21,258 bases of DNA from Cloacimonetes bacterium UBA5835 (GTDB lineage: Bacteria > Cloacimonadota > Cloacimonadia > Cloacimonadales > Cloacimonadaceae): positions 1 to 21,258 of the forward strand of contig DJGX01000015.1 of assembly GCA_002432865.1 (NCBI GenBank). Direction: 5' to 3'. Positions within the stretch are counted from its first letter, which is position 1. Each line of letters begins with the position of its first letter. The notes beneath the pieces were generated by a model. That model was given only the letters and a program-made list of their open reading frames with translations. It did not search any database and had not been told where the DNA came from. Positions 1 to 7,703 of this stretch are shown here, piece by piece. The position numbers and the translations under genes were made by a program.

Positions 1-182
1 AATCCTAAAATCCTAAAATCCTTATTTCGAAAACTATATCTGTGTAAACTATTTTCGGTGACTTCGGTGGCCTCGGTGGCTGAATATTCTTCTACAATCC
101 TTTCAGCCTCGGAACCTCCAGATATCTATATCTTCACCAGATATTGTGAATATGGTATTTTGTCTTATCTTATGTATGTTAT
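1..182. repeat. Non-coding edge with short tandem repeats and a small hairpin
   Basis: No gene is visible here. An 8-bp unit TCCTAAAA is repeated at 3-10 and 11-18, with a partial third copy at 19-22, and may continue beyond the window edge. Three tandem 9-mers follow at 55-63, 64-72 and 73-81 (TCGGTGACT, TCGGTGGCC, TCGGTGGCT). The arms GGCTGAA (78-84) and TTCAGCC (102-108) can form a 7-bp stem with a 17-nt loop. CCAGATAT occurs twice, at 118-125 and 137-144. The stretch lies just downstream of the last gene of the minus-strand operon, so the stem could help end that transcript, but no convincing U-tract follows it. It more likely belongs to a dispersed intergenic repeat family. Confidence 0.6.
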
Positions 183-626
183 TTAGTATCTTTTCAAGTT
201 GCAACCCTGGCTGTAGCTTTCACCGGGTCTTAAGTATTCTGCATATTCAAAATCGAATTCTATTAGAGTATAATCGGGATCATCATAGCCAGAAAAATAG
301 TCATCAAAAAAGAAGCAACGCTCAGATGCTTCAGCTTTGAGCGTTGCATTATGAACAATAGAGGCTGTTCCGCTTAAGCGAATATAACCGGTTTGTCCTT
401 CTTCATAAAGAGGAATGCAGACCTCTATATTTTTATTATTTTGAATTTGGCTAACCTTAGAATCCCCGGTAAAAGTAGTAACAAAAAATCGGTCGTCATA
501 GATAAAGAGGACAACGGGTCTAACTCTGGCTTTATTTTTATCTACAGTAGCCAGATATACATATTGGTTTTGTTTTATCCAAGCCATTATTTCTTGTTGC
601 AGAGCGGATTCATTGGTGCGTGACAT
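183..626 (-). CDS. Pyridoxamine 5'-phosphate oxidase-fold flavoprotein
   Basis: This 147-residue protein has the split-barrel pattern of the PNPOx-like FMN-binding family. A short helix with MAWIKQNQYVYLATVD leads into strands with VRPVVLFIYDDRFFVTTFTGDSKVSQIQNN and then IRLSGTASIV. The central segment, in which a lysine or arginine precedes a run of Q/N residues, is typical of family members that bind FMN or a related cofactor such as haem or F420. The C-terminal part (FFFDDYFSGYDDPDYTLIEFDFEYAEYL) fits the last strands of the barrel. The length is normal for the small bacterial members, which usually lack the catalytic features of true PdxH, so the substrate cannot be named. It is the last gene of the ribH operon and starts 12 bases after the cyclophilin gene. 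Confidence 0.8.
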   Translation of the reverse strand: MSRTNESALQQEIMAWIKQNQYVYLATVDKNKARVRPVVLFIYDDRFFVTTFTGDSKVSQIQNNKNIEVCIPLYEEGQTGYIRLSGTASIVHNATLKAEASERCFFFDDYFSGYDDPDYTLIEFDFEYAEYLRPGESYSQGCNLKRY

Positions 627-638
627 AATTATCTCATT

Positions 639-1499
639 TTATTTAGGGAAGGATATTCGGGTTATAAATGCCTGATTTTCCGGGTTTGGATTATCGTTTT
701 TATCCCGGGGTAAATTTTCTATTTTATGAACTACTTCCATACCTTTAGTCACTTTTCCGAAAACGGTATGTTTGCCGTCCAGCCAGTGAGCTCCATCTTT
801 TTTAGTAACGATAAAGAATTGGCTGCCATTAGTATTGGCTCCAGAATTTGCCATACAGATTGTTCCGTAATTAACGGGAGCGATTAATTCCTGAATGTAT
901 ATTTTATCTTTAATTCCGGTTTTTTCCTGGTAGAATTGAAGGTCGTGTTTCATAATAGGATCGAAGTTACGAACTTCCTGACATTCTTTAGCGATAGTAG
1001 CAATATCAGGATTAGGAGTACGGTTAGTTTGAATATGGGGAACGATAATTTTGGTCCAGACAGCTTCTGCTTTTTGGTTGGTATCAATTTTGCCAGTAAT
1101 TTCATTCCCGTTTTTATAGCATTCATCTTCGAAAGTATATCCAGGACCGCCGCGTCCATCGTTGCTACGATCTTTATCTCTGGTATTAGGGCATCCACCT
1201 TGAATCATAAATTCCGGAATAACGCGATGGAAATATAAACCATCATAATAACCGGAAGAGGCAAGTTTGATGAAATTTTGGACAGTTTTGGGGGTAAGAT
1301 CGTTCCAAAGTTCCAGTTCAATTGTTCCGTAAGTGGTTTCCATTTCCACTTTTGTAGTTGTAGTGGTATTTTCTTTTTGACTCATTAATGGCTCCTTTGA
1401 TGTTTCTATAGGCGAAGATTTTGTTTGGCATCCGATACTGATAGAGATCACCATTAAAACTATCAGAATCGGGATAGAGGTCTTGTTTCGATTTCGCAT
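639..1499 (-). CDS. Cyclophilin-type peptidyl-prolyl cis-trans isomerase, lipoprotein
   Basis: This enzyme catalyses proline isomerisation and probably acts as a folding helper outside the inner membrane. The start at 1499 is preferred over a more upstream in-frame ATG because it follows an AGGAG site by a short gap and opens a lipoprotein signal (MRNRNKTS, a hydrophobic stretch, then ISIGC with the lipobox Cys). The longer reading would overlap the upstream gene and bury the signal. Cyclophilin signatures are clear: YFHRVIPEFMIQGG with the catalytic Arg, Phe and Gln, then MANSGANTNGSQFFIV, and WLDGKHTVFGKV. About 75 extra residues sit between GYTFEDE and MANSGANTNG, where ordinary cyclophilins have about 15. 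The protein is 286 residues. It is preceded by the LpxH-like gene (16-base gap). Confidence 0.88.
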   Translation of the reverse strand: MRNRNKTSIPILIVLMVISISIGCQTKSSPIETSKEPLMSQKENTTTTTKVEMETTYGTIELELWNDLTPKTVQNFIKLASSGYYDGLYFHRVIPEFMIQGGCPNTRDKDRSNDGRGGPGYTFEDECYKNGNEITGKIDTNQKAEAVWTKIIVPHIQTNRTPNPDIATIAKECQEVRNFDPIMKHDLQFYQEKTGIKDKIYIQELIAPVNYGTICMANSGANTNGSQFFIVTKKDGAHWLDGKHTVFGKVTKGMEVVHKIENLPRDKNDNPNPENQAFITRISFPK

Positions 1500-1515
1500 A
1501 TTATACTCCTTTTGG

Positions 1516-2265
1516 TTATGATTGATTGCTTTCTTTATTATACTTATGCAAGGTTGGATTTCCTGCATCAATTTCCACATAAGAATAGTGCTTTATCCAA
1601 TCACCGCAATTTACATAATAACCATTTCCTATTTTTTCCAAAGCAGGTTTATGACTATGTCCCAATACTACTATATCGGCGCGGTTGTGTTCAATTAACC
1701 TTTTAGCATAATTTTTCAATCCAAAGCTTTTGCGTTCAACAAGAGCAGGATTATCTGTATGTTCTCTGCTACTTCTGGAAAAGAGCATTCCTATATTTAA
1801 AGCCAAATCGGGGTGTAATGATGCAGCAATTTTACGGACTACTTTCCAGCGGATAATTTTTCGATATATCTGATAGCGCAGATCATTTAAAGTGCGTGTG
1901 TCGCCATGCTCAAAACGAATTTTTTTACCATCTGTATTTAAAGTAAAGCCATCGGGATATATCTTGCAGCCAATATATTCAGATAAAAAATCTCCAAACC
2001 AGAAATCGTGATTTCCACTTATATAAATAATCTGTGTTCCCTTTTCTTTAATTGCATTTAGAGCGCATAGAACAGGAAAATACTGTTTTACAATAGTATA
2101 TTTGCCTTCCAACCAAAAATCGAAAATATCTCCAGAAAGCACCATTAAATCGTATTTACCCAGACATTGATTCAAGAAGCTTACGAAAATTGAGGCATTT
2201 TCCCTGTCTGCCTTATCTGTGCAGTGAAACTTATAATGACTATCGGATAGCGCTATTATCTTCAT
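1516..2265 (-). CDS. lpxH: Calcineurin-like metallophosphoesterase, probable UDP-2,3-diacylglucosamine diphosphatase (LpxH-like)
   Basis: This 249-residue protein carries the complete metallophosphoesterase motif set in order: SDSH (Asp8, His10), GDIFDFW (Asp46), GNHDFWFG (Asn85, His86), EHGD (His120) and GHSHKP (His203, His205). The GDIFDFW and GNHDFWFG forms are those of the LpxH/LpxH2 branch, which splits UDP-2,3-diacylglucosamine to lipid X in lipid A synthesis. That would fit an outer-membrane organism. The length matches the family. The start codon overlaps the stop of the upstream DUF4159 gene (ATGA), so the two are likely translationally coupled. No other lpx gene is nearby, so the lipid A assignment rests on motif style and a different phosphoester substrate is possible. 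Confidence 0.75.
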   Translation of the reverse strand: MKIIALSDSHYKFHCTDKADRENASIFVSFLNQCLGKYDLMVLSGDIFDFWLEGKYTIVKQYFPVLCALNAIKEKGTQIIYISGNHDFWFGDFLSEYIGCKIYPDGFTLNTDGKKIRFEHGDTRTLNDLRYQIYRKIIRWKVVRKIAASLHPDLALNIGMLFSRSSREHTDNPALVERKSFGLKNYAKRLIEHNRADIVVLGHSHKPALEKIGNGYYVNCGDWIKHYSYVEIDAGNPTLHKYNKESNQS

Positions 2266-2930
2266 TTTTTATTTATCACATAGTAAAGAATATTTACTCC
2301 GAATTTAAGTGCTTTATCTCTTATTTCGGGAGGGTCGTTATGCGTTTCAGGATCTGCCCAACCATCACTGATATTAGTTTCGTAAGTATATAAACAAAGC
2401 AGGCGTCCATTATCATCAAAAACCCCATATGCTTGAGGAGGTTTACCATCGTGTAAATGAATTTTGGGAAGGCCACTACTGAAATCGAAAAAGCAGTTAA
2501 AAAGTGGAAAAGAAGGGTCTAATTCCATCAGTTCTCTATCTGGGAAAATGCGTTTTATTTCTCTTCTAAAAGATTCATCCATTCCGTAATCATCATCAGC
2601 ATATAAAAAACCACCTCTCAGCATCCAGGTTCTAAGGTTTTCTACTTCGCGTTCGCTGAATTTGATGTTTCCATGGCCTGTTAAATACAAAAAAGGGAAA
2701 TCAAAAAGCTTAGGATCGGATGCTTTCACTACGCTTTGATCGAGAGGAAAACTTGTCCCCATAGTCAGATTGGCATATTTTGCCAGATTAGGTAAAACTT
2801 CCGGATCGTTATACCAATCGCCTCCTCCATCATATTGTAAACGGGCAAAACCTGTTTTTACAGGAGTTTCTACTACTGCTAAAAGAGGTAGGCAAATTAC
2901 TAATCCCAGAATAATAAAATAGCGATGCAT
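2262..2930 (-). CDS. DUF4159 domain protein, probably exported
   Basis: This 222-residue protein starts with a signal peptide (MHRYF, then a hydrophobic run to about residue 20). The remainder resembles a DUF4159 domain: FARLQYDGGGDWYNDPEVLPNLAKY near the start, then the motif PFLYLTGHGNIKFSEREVENLR and the RGGFLYADDDYG segment, which in the family resembles a ThuA or glutamine-amidotransferase-like fold. DUF4159 has no established reaction. These genes often stand near MoxR/BatA-type or envelope genes, but none of those is seen here. It ends by overlapping the LpxH-like gene by four bases and begins three bases after the preceding gene, so it is deep inside the operon. The name is well supported, the role is not. 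Confidence 0.82.
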   Translation of the reverse strand: MHRYFIILGLVICLPLLAVVETPVKTGFARLQYDGGGDWYNDPEVLPNLAKYANLTMGTSFPLDQSVVKASDPKLFDFPFLYLTGHGNIKFSEREVENLRTWMLRGGFLYADDDYGMDESFRREIKRIFPDRELMELDPSFPLFNCFFDFSSGLPKIHLHDGKPPQAYGVFDDNGRLLCLYTYETNISDGWADPETHNDPPEIRDKALKFGVNILYYVINKK

Positions 2931-2933
2931 AGC

Positions 2934-4343
2934 TTAATTCACAATGTTTAGCTCTACACACAAAACAGCATTGTCTACAACAGCATAAAAACAATTAGCA
3001 AAACTATCGTAAACGGATAGAGCATCTAAATCCTGTTTTAAAGTAATACTACTTAGTGTTTCACCCTTGGCTGGATCAAGAATGCTGATTCCTCTTTTCG
3101 AAGGAATAACCATAATGCTTCTATCCAGACGGGGATCATCACTATTGCTAATTATACAAGGAACAAAACGATCTCCGGTGATACTTTCTGTTGGCAGATA
3201 TTGTTGCCAGAGAACAATTCCATCCGTATTAAGCCCCAAAATTTGTTGATTTGCCAGATAAATCATCAACAATCCCTGATGAACTGTAGTGGAGAGGATT
3301 TCATCTTCCAGTATTTTTGTCCAGAGCAGTTGACGAGATTTTTTATCATAAGCACTGAGGCGATTTCCGGAAACAAGATAAATAGTGCTAAGTGTAAAAG
3401 AAGGAGATAAACTCACTTGATAAGGCAGTTCCGTAGTCCAAGCAACAGTAAAAGAAATATTTCTGGCTGGCATATTCACCAATTTATCCATATATTTCTT
3501 CAAATTTTCACTATTGATATTCAGGTTAGTGGGAATTTGTTCTAACCGTAGTGGCTTTTCCTCTTTTACAGAAAGGCGCATTTTATGTACCATCTGATCA
3601 AGAAAACGATTGCCTACCATAACATACACAGCAGCCAGTACAGCTAAAAAAATTAAGATAATGCTGGTTACCTGCAAGCGAGAAAGTTTTCTGCGTTTAG
3701 GCTTTGCCAAATTTTCGCTACCCCCCAAAATCAACCAGAGGGGATTATCTTCTGTGATATATGTTTCTATTAAAGTTTCTATAGATACTGGATCTGTAAC
3801 AGTGAGAAAAATCTTTTGTGCCAGTTCACCGGAAATAACTACAAAAAGTTGATTATTTTCGATACGGACTCTTTGGGGTTTGATAATAAGGTCTTTTTCA
3901 TTATAACCAAGCAGCTGCATTTTCTCCAAGGACTGAACTTGGTAATTTCTCCAGTCCTTACCCACAGGTTTCATCTTTTTGTGATCAGCTAAAACGCAAA
4001 AAATCCTGCCAAATTGGACAAAATAAAGCTCATCATCATAGAGCACACCAAAAAAGAGAGAAATACCTTTTTCGTTCAGTGTCGTTTTGCGTAAAATTCC
4101 ATATAGTTTCCAATGCAGATCTGAAAAAAATTGTTTTAGCCACTTTTCAATTTCCAACCGAGAGATAGCGTTAATTTTAGAATTAATCACCTCCAGCTTA
4201 ATTTCGGCAACAATTTCTTCCAGCACATTATCTTTTTCCGGATGGAAGGTTAACAAAAACCAGGCAAAACTTCCGCCCCTTGATGCTTTATATTCACATA
4301 CACTTCGGGGAGGAGATGCTTCGCAGCTATGTAAAGATATCAT
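2934..4343 (-). CDS. Membrane protein with PP2C-like N-terminal region and PQQ-propeller-like C-terminal region
   Basis: I do not recognise this 469-residue protein as a named family. The N-terminal 200 residues contain strand-helix patterns similar to PPM/PP2C-type phosphatases (GISLFFGVLYDDELYFVQFGRIFCVLA, and LFVVISGELAQKIF resembling the LLCSDGL strand). The aspartates that bind metal in active PP2C enzymes are not apparent. One transmembrane helix follows at about residues 222-243, preceded by the basic stretch KPKRRK, so the front half should be cytoplasmic and the back half outside. Residues of about 300-460 show repeats such as YLVSGNRLSAYDKKSRQLLWTKIL and ILGLNTDGIVLWQQYL, typical of PQQ-like beta-propeller blades. 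It could be an envelope sensor or assembly factor that links inside and outside. It lies one base from the radical SAM gene upstream. Confidence 0.6.
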   Translation of the reverse strand: MISLHSCEASPPRSVCEYKASRGGSFAWFLLTFHPEKDNVLEEIVAEIKLEVINSKINAISRLEIEKWLKQFFSDLHWKLYGILRKTTLNEKGISLFFGVLYDDELYFVQFGRIFCVLADHKKMKPVGKDWRNYQVQSLEKMQLLGYNEKDLIIKPQRVRIENNQLFVVISGELAQKIFLTVTDPVSIETLIETYITEDNPLWLILGGSENLAKPKRRKLSRLQVTSIILIFLAVLAAVYVMVGNRFLDQMVHKMRLSVKEEKPLRLEQIPTNLNINSENLKKYMDKLVNMPARNISFTVAWTTELPYQVSLSPSFTLSTIYLVSGNRLSAYDKKSRQLLWTKILEDEILSTTVHQGLLMIYLANQQILGLNTDGIVLWQQYLPTESITGDRFVPCIISNSDDPRLDRSIMVIPSKRGISILDPAKGETLSSITLKQDLDALSVYDSFANCFYAVVDNAVLCVELNIVN

Positions 4344-4344
4344 T

Positions 4345-5427
4345 TCAACACCACCAGCGAATAAAACTACGCCAGGAAACGCGAATTAGAGTTGGAAGAT
4401 GAAGAAGCATATTTGTGTAAGCAGCATTAGCTAAAGGGCACCAGCATTCTCTTTTATGAATTGAGCGTCGTTCTAATTCTGCAGCAGGAGAAAACCAGAT
4501 TTTACGAAAATTATATTTAGCTTCACGCAAGTTTCCCAATGGCTTAGCTTTAACGCAACAATTCCAAACATCGCCCTCGGGAGATATCTGGCAAGAGGCA
4601 ACTCCTGAATAACAGGGAATAATTTGTCTCTTATCCCTCATAATTCTTTTCACCAGGTTGTAATATTCAATTCGGAAAGCCATTGTTACCTTGCTCATTC
4701 CTTTATAAGTGGTATTCTTAATTCTATGGATAAGATAATCAATAGCACTTTTATAGGCAACCAGAGAAGGTGTAATATCGGTTCCTATTGTATCAAGTTC
4801 CACTCTTTCTTCTGCAATTTCAGTAATATAGCTATCTGGTTTCAAACGCATCAGTTCATTGGCTATGGAAGGAAAGCTATCTACATTAAATCGGGAAATG
4901 ACAGTATGAATTCCAACACTGAGGTTCTTATGTTTCAGCGCCTTTAAACCATTAAATGTGGCGATAGCTTTTTTATAGTTTCCAGGAACATTACGAATGT
5001 TATCATGCTGCTCATCAATTCCATCGACAGATACATTAATTATGATCTGAGCTTTAGGACAAGCCTTAGCAATAGCATCAGTTTTTTCGATTATAGTTTT
5101 AACCAGCAAACCGTTAGTTGGAATATTTATGATTCGGGGACGAGAAATTTGATAGATAGAGGTAACCACTTCTACAATATCATTACGCAGAAAAGGTTCA
5201 CCTCCGCTAAAAGTAATCCAGTAAGGGGTATGCTTAATATGTTTAAAGATCTTCTTATATTCATCAACACTAAGATTATTTGCCTGTTTTTTCCAGATAT
5301 TACAAGTGCTGCAACGAGAGTTACATGTATACAGTAAACTAACGGTATAATTCATTGGCATCAGATGAGGAAAACCCAAGTTTTTCATCAACCAATATCC
5401 CATAATTCTAAAGATGAGATAAATCAT
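4345..5427 (-). CDS. Radical SAM enzyme with SPASM-like C-terminal cysteines
   Basis: This 360-residue protein has the radical SAM signature CNSRCSTC (Cys35, Cys39, Cys42), which holds the 4Fe-4S cluster that cleaves S-adenosylmethionine. The TFSGGEPFLR motif follows (the GGE that contacts SAM). A C-terminal cysteine set (Cys272, 279, 290, 291, 328, 330) with CQISPEGDVWNCC resembles SPASM or twitch domains that bind auxiliary Fe-S clusters. Such enzymes modify peptides or alter sugars, lipids and alcohols. No precursor peptide is visible beside it. The glycosyltransferase directly upstream (two-base gap) suggests a role in surface glycan or lipid modification, which is inference. The N-terminus begins with a hydrophobic stretch (MIYLIFRIMGYWLM) that may lie along the membrane. 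No strong ribosome site decides between the first methionines. Confidence 0.85.
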   Translation of the reverse strand: MIYLIFRIMGYWLMKNLGFPHLMPMNYTVSLLYTCNSRCSTCNIWKKQANNLSVDEYKKIFKHIKHTPYWITFSGGEPFLRNDIVEVVTSIYQISRPRIINIPTNGLLVKTIIEKTDAIAKACPKAQIIINVSVDGIDEQHDNIRNVPGNYKKAIATFNGLKALKHKNLSVGIHTVISRFNVDSFPSIANELMRLKPDSYITEIAEERVELDTIGTDITPSLVAYKSAIDYLIHRIKNTTYKGMSKVTMAFRIEYYNLVKRIMRDKRQIIPCYSGVASCQISPEGDVWNCCVKAKPLGNLREAKYNFRKIWFSPAAELERRSIHKRECWCPLANAAYTNMLLHLPTLIRVSWRSFIRWWC

Positions 5428-5429
5428 AT

Positions 5430-6338
5430 TTATTCTTTATCCTTAATTGGTCTTTGCAATTCTTTTGTAGAACGGGCAATTTCCCAAGCAAAAGGATTTT
5501 TACCCTTTATATAATAATCCCAGCTGCCCAGAAGACGACAATATATTTCTATAAGCATAGCTAAAGCAAGCTTAAAAAAACTTCCAGGCCGCTCTATCAA
5601 TTCCTGTAACACTACTTTCAGAAGGATTCCACTATCCTGAGAAGAAACCTTGTAATGCTGATGCGCCTTTAACCATAAATGACCATTTTGAATTCTTCTT
5701 CGTTGCTTTATATGGTCAGATAAATTCTCTGATCCCTTATTCTTAATAATAGCGGAAGGAATATATTTAAGTTTATACCCTTGTTCTTTGATGATGGCTT
5801 CAATGCTGGCTTCATCAACAGCACTGTCTTTGGGGATGCTTTTCATCACCTTTCGGAAAGCGATCATTTCTCCCAATTTAGGAGATATCAAAGCCATCCG
5901 ATGATGTAAACGCCATAAAAGATGAACAACATAACCAAGATAAGTGTTTTCATCGTTTACTGGAACAGGCCTGCCTCCTGTAGCCCCAATTTTTGGATCT
6001 TTAAAGGCAGATACCATTTTTTCTATCGTCTTCTTCTGTGGAATAACATCAGCGCTGATGATTACCACAATATCTTCTTTGGCATTAGCCAAAAAAAGAT
6101 TAATAGCGGAAGATTTACCCTCGCGCTTTGGCTGAGTGAAGAGAGTTACTTTATTATGGTCTTTGGCATAAGAACTAACCAAAGTGTCAGTTCCATCAGT
6201 ACTGGCACTGGAAACAACTATTATTTCGCTAATTTCTGTTTCCTGCAATTCCTGATTTTCTACTGCTTGTAACAGAGGAATGATATTAGCTGCTTCATTA
6301 TGAGCAAAAATTCCCACGGAGCATTTGATCTTATTCAT
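5430..6338 (-). CDS. Family 2 glycosyltransferase
   Basis: This 302-residue enzyme has the GT2 (GT-A fold) pattern: CSVGIFAHNEAANIIPLLQAV at the front, then SSASTDGTDTLV, KREGKSSAINLFL and the metal/nucleotide motif IISADVIPQ (in place of the DxD). Further on are DEASIEAIIKEQGYKL and the QRRRIQNGH segment, which corresponds to the QxxRW region of processive-type members. A hydrophobic stretch near the C-terminus (about residues 245-265, FKLALAMLIEIYC) suggests membrane association. It would move a sugar from a nucleotide donor to an acceptor that cannot be named from the sequence. It lies between nusB and the radical SAM gene with three- and two-base gaps and probably works with the latter on a cell-surface product. 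Confidence 0.88.
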   Translation of the reverse strand: MNKIKCSVGIFAHNEAANIIPLLQAVENQELQETEISEIIVVSSASTDGTDTLVSSYAKDHNKVTLFTQPKREGKSSAINLFLANAKEDIVVIISADVIPQKKTIEKMVSAFKDPKIGATGGRPVPVNDENTYLGYVVHLLWRLHHRMALISPKLGEMIAFRKVMKSIPKDSAVDEASIEAIIKEQGYKLKYIPSAIIKNKGSENLSDHIKQRRRIQNGHLWLKAHQHYKVSSQDSGILLKVVLQELIERPGSFFKLALAMLIEIYCRLLGSWDYYIKGKNPFAWEIARSTKELQRPIKDKE

Positions 6339-6341
6339 AGC

Positions 6342-6809
6342 TTAAATTGGTAAATTCCCTTTCTGGTTCTGAATAATTTCTTTATTAAGGGCGTCCAGAA
6401 TGCCGTTAATAAATTTGCCTGAGGATTCACTGCTGAATTTTTTGGCAATTTCAATCGCTTCATTAATAACAACCGGAGCAGGTGTATCGGTATATAATAG
6501 TTCATATATAGAAATGCATAAAATACTTCTATCCAGCAAGGCAATATCTTCTAAATCCCAATTATCGGTTAGTTTATCGAGTACTGCTTCTATTTGTTCA
6601 ATATTGATGATGGAGTTTTTTACCAGCTCCTCAGCAAAAGCACAAACAGGAGAATTGGGTTGAATATGTTCTTGCTTTGCCAAGGAAAGCAAAATTTCGG
6701 GATATTCATTTAGCAGACCATATTCACGATATTCTTTATCCACTTCTGAAAATTCCAGAGAATAAAGACATTGAACTGCCATTTCACGAGCTTTACGACG
6801 TTGCCCCAT
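6342..6809 (-). CDS. nusB: Transcription antitermination factor NusB
   Basis: This 155-residue helical protein has the NusB pattern MGQRRKAREMAVQCLYSLEF at the N-terminus, LTDNWDLEDIALLDRSILCISIYELLY in the middle and APVVINEAIEIAKKFSSESSGKFINGILDAL near the end. The arginine-rich start and the INEAIEIAKKF and FINGIL motifs are diagnostic. NusB with NusE (ribosomal protein S10) binds boxA in rRNA operons and keeps RNA polymerase from stopping. The length is normal. It starts two bases after ribH, the ribH-nusB order seen widely in bacteria, which supports both names. Confidence 0.96.
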   Translation of the reverse strand: MGQRRKAREMAVQCLYSLEFSEVDKEYREYGLLNEYPEILLSLAKQEHIQPNSPVCAFAEELVKNSIINIEQIEAVLDKLTDNWDLEDIALLDRSILCISIYELLYTDTPAPVVINEAIEIAKKFSSESSGKFINGILDALNKEIIQNQKGNLPI

Positions 6810-6811
6810 TT

Positions 6812-7273
6812 TTACATTTCAGCTATAAGATTTAGCATTTCCAAAGCAGAACTGGCGGCTGTAAAACCTTTATTACCAGCTTTAGTTCCAGCACGCTCAA
6901 TTGCCTGCTCAATACTATCTGTAGTTAACACCCCATAAATAATAGGTTTACGGGTTTCTAACCCTACAGTAGCTATGCCTTTCGTAACTTCTGCACTGAT
7001 ATATTCAAAATGGGGAGTGGAACCTCTAATTACGGCTCCTAAACAGATTACCGCATCTATATCTTCTTTTAAAGCTGCTTCTTTAGCAATTAAAGGTATT
7101 TCAAAAGCTCCCGGAACCCATATTACACTAATATCTTCATCGTTTACATTATGACGCTTCAAACAGTCCAATGCTCCTTCCAGTAAACGAGAACTGATGA
7201 ATTCATTAAAACGACTGACTACCAGAGCGAATTTATATCCTCTGGAGATTAATTTTCCTTCAATAACTTTCAT
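6812..7273 (-). CDS. ribH: 6,7-dimethyl-8-ribityllumazine synthase
   Basis: This enzyme condenses 5-amino-6-ribitylaminouracil with 3,4-dihydroxybutanone phosphate, the penultimate step of riboflavin synthesis. At 153 residues it has normal length. Motifs are SRFNEFIS for ribityl binding, WVPGAFEIPL, and GAVIRGSTPHFEYIS with the catalytic histidine at position 88. The near-universal GVLTTDSIEQAIERAGTKAGNKG segment follows. The ATG has a purine-rich GGAG site upstream. It is the first gene of the minus-strand operon, about 130 bases downstream of a candidate promoter. I see no FMN riboswitch in that leader. The other rib genes are not in the window. Confidence 0.97.
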   Translation of the reverse strand: MKVIEGKLISRGYKFALVVSRFNEFISSRLLEGALDCLKRHNVNDEDISVIWVPGAFEIPLIAKEAALKEDIDAVICLGAVIRGSTPHFEYISAEVTKGIATVGLETRKPIIYGVLTTDSIEQAIERAGTKAGNKGFTAASSALEMLNLIAEM

Positions 7274-7410
7274 CTTTTTTTTCTCCTTGCGTATCCGGAG
7301 CTTTCCATAAACTCCGCATTCTGTAGAATATTTTCTTCCTTATCTTTAGGGGCGGTAATATCTCTAATATTTATACCTCTTTTGTACTCCCAAAGGTAAT
7401 ATATCGGCTC

Positions 7411-7439
7411 ACTATAATAATAGGGTATATATTATTCAA
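7411..7439 (-). promoter_or_regulatory. Candidate sigma-70-type promoter for the ribH operon
   Basis: Read on the minus strand, TTGAAT (7434-7439) lies exactly 17 bases from TATAGT (7411-7416). Each box differs from the consensus at one position. Transcription would begin near 7404 and leave a leader of about 130 bases before ribH. Its placement just ahead of a nine-gene operon supports it. No mapping data are available. Confidence 0.5.
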
Positions 7440-7452
7440 AGGATAGAAAACT

Positions 7453-7503
7453 TTTGCTATATTAGCACTTAGAGAAGTGAAGTTTTCCCACTTTGCTATA
7501 TTA
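7453..7503. repeat. 12-bp direct repeat upstream of the ribH promoter
   Basis: TTTGCTATATTA occurs at 7453-7464 and again at 7492-7503, 39 bp apart. Both copies lie upstream of the candidate leftward -35 box (7434-7439). This is where an activator or repressor of the ribH operon could bind as two sites. A chance repeat in AT-rich DNA is also possible. Confidence 0.45.
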
Positions 7504-7703
7504 ACTCCTGTTATCTTGTCTATTTTTATGCTAAATACCATTATTTAAATTATTGGAATTTGTTCAAGGAAAATCTTTCATATTTCGGCGCTACCTATAT
7601 TTTCTGTATAAATCACTTTTTCATAACCAGTAGCATTCAACCAAAGGAAAAATTGAATCCTCGGGAACTAAAAAGAAAATTCCATCTTGCTTCAGCTTTT
7701 TGC

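Noticed and set aside
936..1238. Frames on both strands inside the cyclophilin gene
   Set aside because: They overlap a clearly conserved gene and show no family pattern of their own.
1500..1580. Longer N-terminus of the cyclophilin
   Set aside because: It would overlap the upstream LpxH-like gene and bury the lipoprotein signal. The start at 1499 has a good AGGAG site.
6335..6544. Minus-strand 69-residue frame within nusB
   Set aside because: It is an out-of-frame shadow of nusB, whose own motifs are complete.
7274..7410. FMN riboswitch in the ribH leader
   Set aside because: None of the conserved purine-rich segments of the RFN element were seen in the roughly 130-base leader.
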